Assembly (NCBI GenBank): GCA_964541225.1 | Contig: CAZIPN010000016.1 | Location: 1-44,892 of the forward strand | Source of the DNA: CAZIPN01 sp964541225 | GTDB taxonomy: Bacteria > Actinomycetota > Coriobacteriia > Anaerosomatales > JAAXUF01 | Length of the DNA: 44,892 nucleotides | Reading direction: 5' to 3' | Shown: positions 40,948 through 44,892 of the stretch, piece after piece | Numbering within the stretch: position 1 is the stretch's first letter | How the letters are laid out: each line of letters opens with the position of its first letter | The notes under the pieces: generated by a model | The model's input: the letters and a program-made list of their open reading frames with translations, nothing else | The model's database searches: none | Told to the model about the DNA's origin: nothing | Program-made: the position numbers and the translations under genes

Positions 40948-43659
40948 ATGCTCAGAGCGTCTGCTGTCACTCTTGCCCTAGCGGCCCTTGGCGTGGGCGT
41001 GACGGGATGGCTCAGCAAGACGGGGAGCCCTCTCACGCGGCGGCTCAATGAGGCGCTTGCGGGTCGGCATGCGCGTGCCGTGCATGCCGCTTTCGTCCAC
41101 GACCTGCCTGCCGCGGCCATCCTCGAGCGCGAGCCGCTCGCGATACCGGCGAAGGATCCTGCGGTCACCGACACGCCCCAGCAGCCTCCGGAGGCCGCGC
41201 CCACGCGCGTGCGAGAGATTGTGCGCGAACACCCGGAAGGCATCTTCTTGACGGGTGAGCCTGGCTCCGGCAAGACAACCACGCTGCGCTGGCTGGCGGA
41301 TCGCGCCGCAGTCGAAGCGCTGGGCGCGGGTGGCTACCGCAACGCGAGGGTGCGGGTTCCGGTGTTTGTGGCGCTCGACCGGATCCCCAACAAACGCCTG
41401 GATTCCGCCGAATACGTCATCGCCGAGATCGAGCGCACGCTGCTGAGCATGTGCGAGTTGCCACAAGAGGTCGCGAAACCGGGGGAAGTGCTCGCGTGCG
41501 TGGCGGCCGAGCACGGCCTGCTCGTGCTGCTCGACGGCGTCAACACGGTAGCCGCGCGGTCTAACGCAGTCCAAGATGTGATGCGCTCGCTTCGTGACAT
41601 GACGACGGTGACAGTCGTGGCCTCAGGGCGCACAGGCGTCGGCAATTCATCGTCGCTGCCCGAGTTCGAACTCCAAGTCCTGAACTCGGGCGAAGAACGA
41701 ATTGAGTTTCTCTCGGCGCATGCGAAAGCACGGGGCGAGTCGAAGACGTCCGGCGACGTGCGTTACGAGCGGCTGCTCGATCTCGAACTCGCAAAGGACT
41801 TGCTCGCGAACCCGGAGACCTTGTGGATCGCCGATCAGGTTGCCGATCGACTTGCACCGCCGGTCACGCGCGGGCGGTTGTACACGGCGTACTGGGAGAT
41901 GACTCGCGACGACGCGTGGGGCGAGCCGACAGAGTTCGGGCGTGGGGCACCGCCAGGTGCCGAGTCCGCCTCGGCGATCGAGGAGTTCGACATCCTGGCA
42001 GCTCACTGCTTCCACACCCTTGTGTCGCGGTACCGCTGGGCCGAGACCGTGCTCGGGCTCGATCAGTGGGAGCTGTGGATGGACCGGCACGGCGGGCACG
42101 AGGAAGCCACGCGCATGCTCGACCATCTGGCCGACACAACGTACCTGCTCTTCAAGACCGGCGTTGCCGAGAACCCCTTCGCCTTCGCGCATCCGACGTT
42201 CGTGGAGTACTTCGCCGCCGCGTTTCTCGGCGGGCAGCTGGCAGGCGAGCCAGCTGCCGAGCAACTGCCCATCTATCTGCAGCACCCATCGATGGACAAC
42301 CTCATGGTCTTTCTGGCGGGCATGGTCCCGGTGGTGGACCGCGCTGCGCTGCTCGACGTGCTGCTGCAATGGGATCTCGACTTGGCGGCTAAGGCGGTCT
42401 CAGAGTGGCCGGATTCTGAGCTGGCGTATCGGCTGCCGCCGGACGGTCGTCTGCTTGTGGAAGCGAGGGCGTGGAAGGCCGCGCTTGGGTGGCTTTCTGA
42501 GCACTCAGACGTGCGCTGGGCGGGAGGCGTTGCCTCAGAGTTGGCCGATCACGAAGACACTCGGCGGGCCGCACTCGCGTGGCTGGAAAGTCATCCGGAC
42601 ACGGAGCTGTCTCGGCAGGTGGCTCGCGAGCTGTCCCACTACGAGAGCGCGCGGCCGGTGGCACTCGCGTGGCTGCGCAACCACCCGGAAGATGAGTGGG
42701 CGTGGGAAGCCGTGCTCGAGCTCGTCGATACCGAGGCTGGTCGGCAGCGGATGCTCTCGTGGTTCGAGGGTCATGCCGAGGACGAGTGGGCGGGCCGAGT
42801 GGCGTCCGGGCTGGCTCGCCACGACGACACGCGGTGGGTGGTGCTTGCGTGGCTGGGCACGCATCCTGAAGACGCGTGGGCCGGACACGTAGCCCGTGAG
42901 CTTGCCGATCACGACGACACTCGGCAGGCAGTGCTCGCATGGCTCGACGCTCAGCCCACCGCTCCGTGGGCCGGGCGAGTCGCGTGGGCGCTCGCGAGGC
43001 ACAGCGACACGCGATATGCCGCGCGCGCATGGCTCGACGCCAACCCCGTGCACGAGTGGGCGGGGCGCGTCGCCTCCGAACTGGCGGGTTACGACGAGAG
43101 TCGGCACACCGCGTTGTCGTGGCTCGAGACCGACCCGGGAGCTGAATGGGCGAGTCTGGTGGCGTGGAAGCTCTCGCACCACGATCCGAGCCGACGCGCC
43201 ATGCTCGGGTGGCTGCGCATCAACGGCAAGGACGACCATGCGGGGCGCGTGGCCTCGGAGCTTGCCGACCACGAGGACACGCGACGCTCAGCGTGCGAGT
43301 GGCTGGAGCGTCAGCCGAGCGCGCGGTGGGCGGGGCGGGTTGCTCGGCGGCTCGCCGACTACGACGACACGCGCGATGTCGCGCGGTCGTGGCTCAAGGC
43401 GCATCCGGAGGACGAGTGGGCCGGCATGGTCGCGCGCAAGCTGGCCACACACGCCGACAGTCGGCCGGGCATCGTCGCGTGGCTGCGCGTGCACCATCGC
43501 GCGTGGGGTGCGAGCCGTGTCGCTGCCGAGCTGGCCGATCACGACGACAGCCGTCCGGCAGTGCTGGCCGTCCTCGAAGAGCACGCGGGTGAGCTATGGA
43601 CCGCGAAGGTGCTCGCGGATCACTACGACGTTCGGCTGAAGACTACTCAGTCGGGGTAG
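40948..43659 (+). CDS. Membrane-anchored NACHT ATPase with C-terminal 30-residue repeats
   Basis: A 903-residue STAND-class protein. An N-terminal hydrophobic segment (about 5-20) is followed by a NACHT module: Walker A GEPGSGKTTT (Lys109), Walker B LVLLDGVN (Asp196), and the NACHT winged-helix signature FAHPTFVEYFAAAFL (about 413-427). Residues 528-887 are twelve 30-residue repeats of the form VA.ELADHDDTR.A.LAWL..HPEDEWAGR, predicted as a helical solenoid, ending in a half repeat. The layout is that of bacterial NLR-like (bNACHT) anti-phage proteins, where the repeats sense a ligand. The ATG 40948 start is in frame but its AGGAGG is 17 bases away, so the start is uncertain. Confidence 0.8.
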   Translation: MLRASAVTLALAALGVGVTGWLSKTGSPLTRRLNEALAGRHARAVHAAFVHDLPAAAILEREPLAIPAKDPAVTDTPQQPPEAAPTRVREIVREHPEGIFLTGEPGSGKTTTLRWLADRAAVEALGAGGYRNARVRVPVFVALDRIPNKRLDSAEYVIAEIERTLLSMCELPQEVAKPGEVLACVAAEHGLLVLLDGVNTVAARSNAVQDVMRSLRDMTTVTVVASGRTGVGNSSSLPEFELQVLNSGEERIEFLSAHAKARGESKTSGDVRYERLLDLELAKDLLANPETLWIADQVADRLAPPVTRGRLYTAYWEMTRDDAWGEPTEFGRGAPPGAESASAIEEFDILAAHCFHTLVSRYRWAETVLGLDQWELWMDRHGGHEEATRMLDHLADTTYLLFKTGVAENPFAFAHPTFVEYFAAAFLGGQLAGEPAAEQLPIYLQHPSMDNLMVFLAGMVPVVDRAALLDVLLQWDLDLAAKAVSEWPDSELAYRLPPDGRLLVEARAWKAALGWLSEHSDVRWAGGVASELADHEDTRRAALAWLESHPDTELSRQVARELSHYESARPVALAWLRNHPEDEWAWEAVLELVDTEAGRQRMLSWFEGHAEDEWAGRVASGLARHDDTRWVVLAWLGTHPEDAWAGHVARELADHDDTRQAVLAWLDAQPTAPWAGRVAWALARHSDTRYAARAWLDANPVHEWAGRVASELAGYDESRHTALSWLETDPGAEWASLVAWKLSHHDPSRRAMLGWLRINGKDDHAGRVASELADHEDTRRSACEWLERQPSARWAGRVARRLADYDDTRDVARSWLKAHPEDEWAGMVARKLATHADSRPGIVAWLRVHHRAWGASRVAAELADHDDSRPAVLAVLEEHAGELWTAKVLADHYDVRLKTTQSG
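42529..43608 (+). repeat. Twelve degenerate 90-base tandem coding repeats
   Basis: The 3' third of the NACHT gene consists of twelve in-frame 90-base units. Strongly kept positions in the protein are VA..L..H.D.R....WL......WA..; surface positions vary between units. This is a solenoid suited to ligand binding and to change in copy number. Confidence 0.85.
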
Positions 43660-44629
43660 GCGGCTCGGGCAGCTCTTCCGCTGGCTGCGCGGATGCGCGC
43701 TTGCGGCGATGTCGGCGCACCAGCAAGACCACAAGCCACCAGATCAGCAGGCCAATCACGATGAGTGGAGAGACCGCCAGCAGCGTCGTGACGAGCGTGT
43801 TGATGAGTATGAGCGCGCCTTGAAGGCCAGTGGTGATAGCGCCGAGGAATCCCCAGCTCGCCGCCGAGGGACGCACGACTGGTCCAGGCTGCTCGAGAGT
43901 GATCGTCAGTGTTGCCATGGCAGCTTGGCCCTCCAGGTAGGAGAGCTGAGCCTGCATCGACTCGATGTCGCCCTGCACGCGCGACAGCTCGCGCTCGACC
44001 TGCAGCAGGTCGGTCACGTTGCCCGCGCGCGAGAGGAGGCTGCGAAGACGCGCTTCCTCGGCACGCGAGTTCGCGAGGCGGGCTGCCAGGTCGATGTGCT
44101 GCTGCGTGACGTCTGACTCGTTGGATGACTGCGAGATGAGCGCGCCGAGCTTGCTGACGCGCGACTCGACATCGCTGAGCTTCTCGGCCGGAATGCGCAG
44201 CGTAAGCGATGCGCTTGCGGGACCTGCGATGGGCGCGGTCCCGGACGTTGAGGACTTGGTCTCGGGAGTGACTTCTGAGTTGCTCGACACGCTGAGTTGC
44301 GACACGGATCCGCCCGCCGTCAGCGTGAGGCTGCGAACCGACGCGATGGTTGCCGAGAGGTCGCTCACCCGCAGCTGCATCGAGGCGTTGGTGACGACGA
44401 GCCGGTCGGTGGTCGCACTGCCGCTCTTGGCCGACTCGCTGCCCGCCGTGGCGGGAGCGTTGTCAGTCTGCGTCCGCGGCGCGACCGGCGCACTACCCGC
44501 CGAGTCTCCGCTCGGAGATCCCGTGAGCGTAGTGGCCGTATTGCGAACCGCGCCGCCCGAGCAGCCTGCAGACATGACCACAAGGCCGAGCAACACGCCG
44601 ACAATCAGTGACACCAGCCGCATCTTCAT
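43643..44629 (-). CDS. DUF4349 lipoprotein
   Basis: A 328-residue lipoprotein with lipobox VMSAGC near residue 20, a Ser/Thr/Ala-rich linker, and a DUF4349 domain containing beta-strands, a coiled coil (EEARLRSLLSRAGNVTDLLQVERELSRVQGDIESMQAQL) and a C-terminal transmembrane helix followed by a basic tail (VRRHRRKR). The ATG 44629 start was chosen over 44794, whose extra codons are not coding-like. It is convergent with the NACHT gene and overlaps it by 17 bases. Function unknown. Confidence 0.88.
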   Translation of the reverse strand: MKMRLVSLIVGVLLGLVVMSAGCSGGAVRNTATTLTGSPSGDSAGSAPVAPRTQTDNAPATAGSESAKSGSATTDRLVVTNASMQLRVSDLSATIASVRSLTLTAGGSVSQLSVSSNSEVTPETKSSTSGTAPIAGPASASLTLRIPAEKLSDVESRVSKLGALISQSSNESDVTQQHIDLAARLANSRAEEARLRSLLSRAGNVTDLLQVERELSRVQGDIESMQAQLSYLEGQAAMATLTITLEQPGPVVRPSAASWGFLGAITTGLQGALILINTLVTTLLAVSPLIVIGLLIWWLVVLLVRRHRRKRASAQPAEELPEPPTPTE

Positions 44630-44796
44630 GGGCGTCTTCCCCCTGGTAGGTTGGGTGCGTCGCGATGCTCTTTGCGGGTGCTCCGATTTCACGACGCCAG
44701 CATACCCCGCTCGTTCGTTGCTCGCATCCTGGCCGCTCGTTATACTCGCGGATGCGCTTGACGCGCCTCCTCGGCGAGGCGTTGGCGGCGCCATAC

Positions 44797-44889
44797 GGAG
44801 AGCTGGCCGAGTGGTTGAAGGCGCACGACTGGAAATCGTGTATGCGGTGTTAAGCCGTATCTAGGGTTCGAATCCCTAGCTCTCCGCCA
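44797..44889 (+). tRNA. tRNA-Ser (anticodon GGA)
   Basis: Class II tRNA on the plus strand: acceptor GGAGAGC/GCTCTCC, anticodon stem CACGA/TCGTG around CTGGAAA (anticodon GGA), a long variable arm, T loop TTCGAAT, discriminator G, encoded CCA. Confidence 0.97.
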
Positions 44890-44892
44890 TCA

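Noticed and set aside
42529..43608. 90-base periodic repeats considered as a CRISPR or noncoding tandem array
   Set aside because: The repeats are degenerate, in frame and keep protein-level positions rather than nucleotide identity; they encode a solenoid.

Overview
This 44.9 kb window is high-GC DNA from what looks like an Actinomycetota chromosome, possibly an anaerobic Coriobacteriia-type lineage. That placement is inference from gene content: MurT/GatD lipid II amidation, a LytR-CpsA-Psr protein, RipA-type NlpC/P60 and L,D-transpeptidase enzymes, Ku/LigD end joining, and no outer-membrane genes. One 100-base run of N (39253-39352) interrupts the ku gene. There are four tRNA genes (Arg-ACG, Ser-GCT, Ser-TGA, Ser-GGA), all with encoded CCA.

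Layout. 0-1.7 kb: an SDR oxidoreductase and a TIGR00725/LOG-like protein, then two tRNAs. 1.9-9.3 kb: a membrane glycosyltransferase-like protein, a polysaccharide deacetylase, an L,D-transpeptidase, an NlpC/P60 hydrolase and a two-component system (TCS1). 9.4-13.5 kb: an operon of methyltransferase, LuxI-like acyl-homoserine-lactone-synthase relative, and a 7TM-GAF-GAF-HD-GYP sensor. 13.5-30.8 kb: an envelope island with an ABC exporter operon (lipoprotein, two ATPases, FtsX-type permease, truncated M14 peptidase), murT-gatD, a PHP-domain protein coupled to a small Cys protein, TCS2, an LCP-like protein, uppP, an amidase, a truncated glycosidase-like remnant and a second copy of the small Cys protein. 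31-36.6 kb: a DUF1906/Ycf48-repeat secreted protein, a frameshifted pseudogene, an HMA-like protein, a ferritin-like/degenerate GGDEF fusion, tadA and two small genes. 36.7-40.2 kb: ligD and ku. 40.4-44.9 kb: a holin-like membrane protein, a membrane-anchored NACHT ATPase with twelve 30-residue repeats, a DUF4349 lipoprotein and tRNA-Ser.

The most striking signal is regulatory. Eight promoters between 7.1 and 30.9 kb, all reading on the minus strand, share one architecture: two direct repeats of about TCTCAGC separated by 4 bases (11-base period), then exactly 10 bases, then a -10-like hexamer of the form NANNNT. They precede the NlpC/P60 gene, the ABC-exporter operon, murT-gatD, the TM/small-Cys/PHP operon, TCS2 itself, the LCP-like gene, uppP and the second small-Cys gene. 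This is the layout of PhoB/PhoP-type activated promoters. The two OmpR-family regulators here have almost identical recognition helices. I read the window as a clustered, previously unlabelled cell-envelope regulon that includes its own regulator and two paralogous small CxxC proteins.
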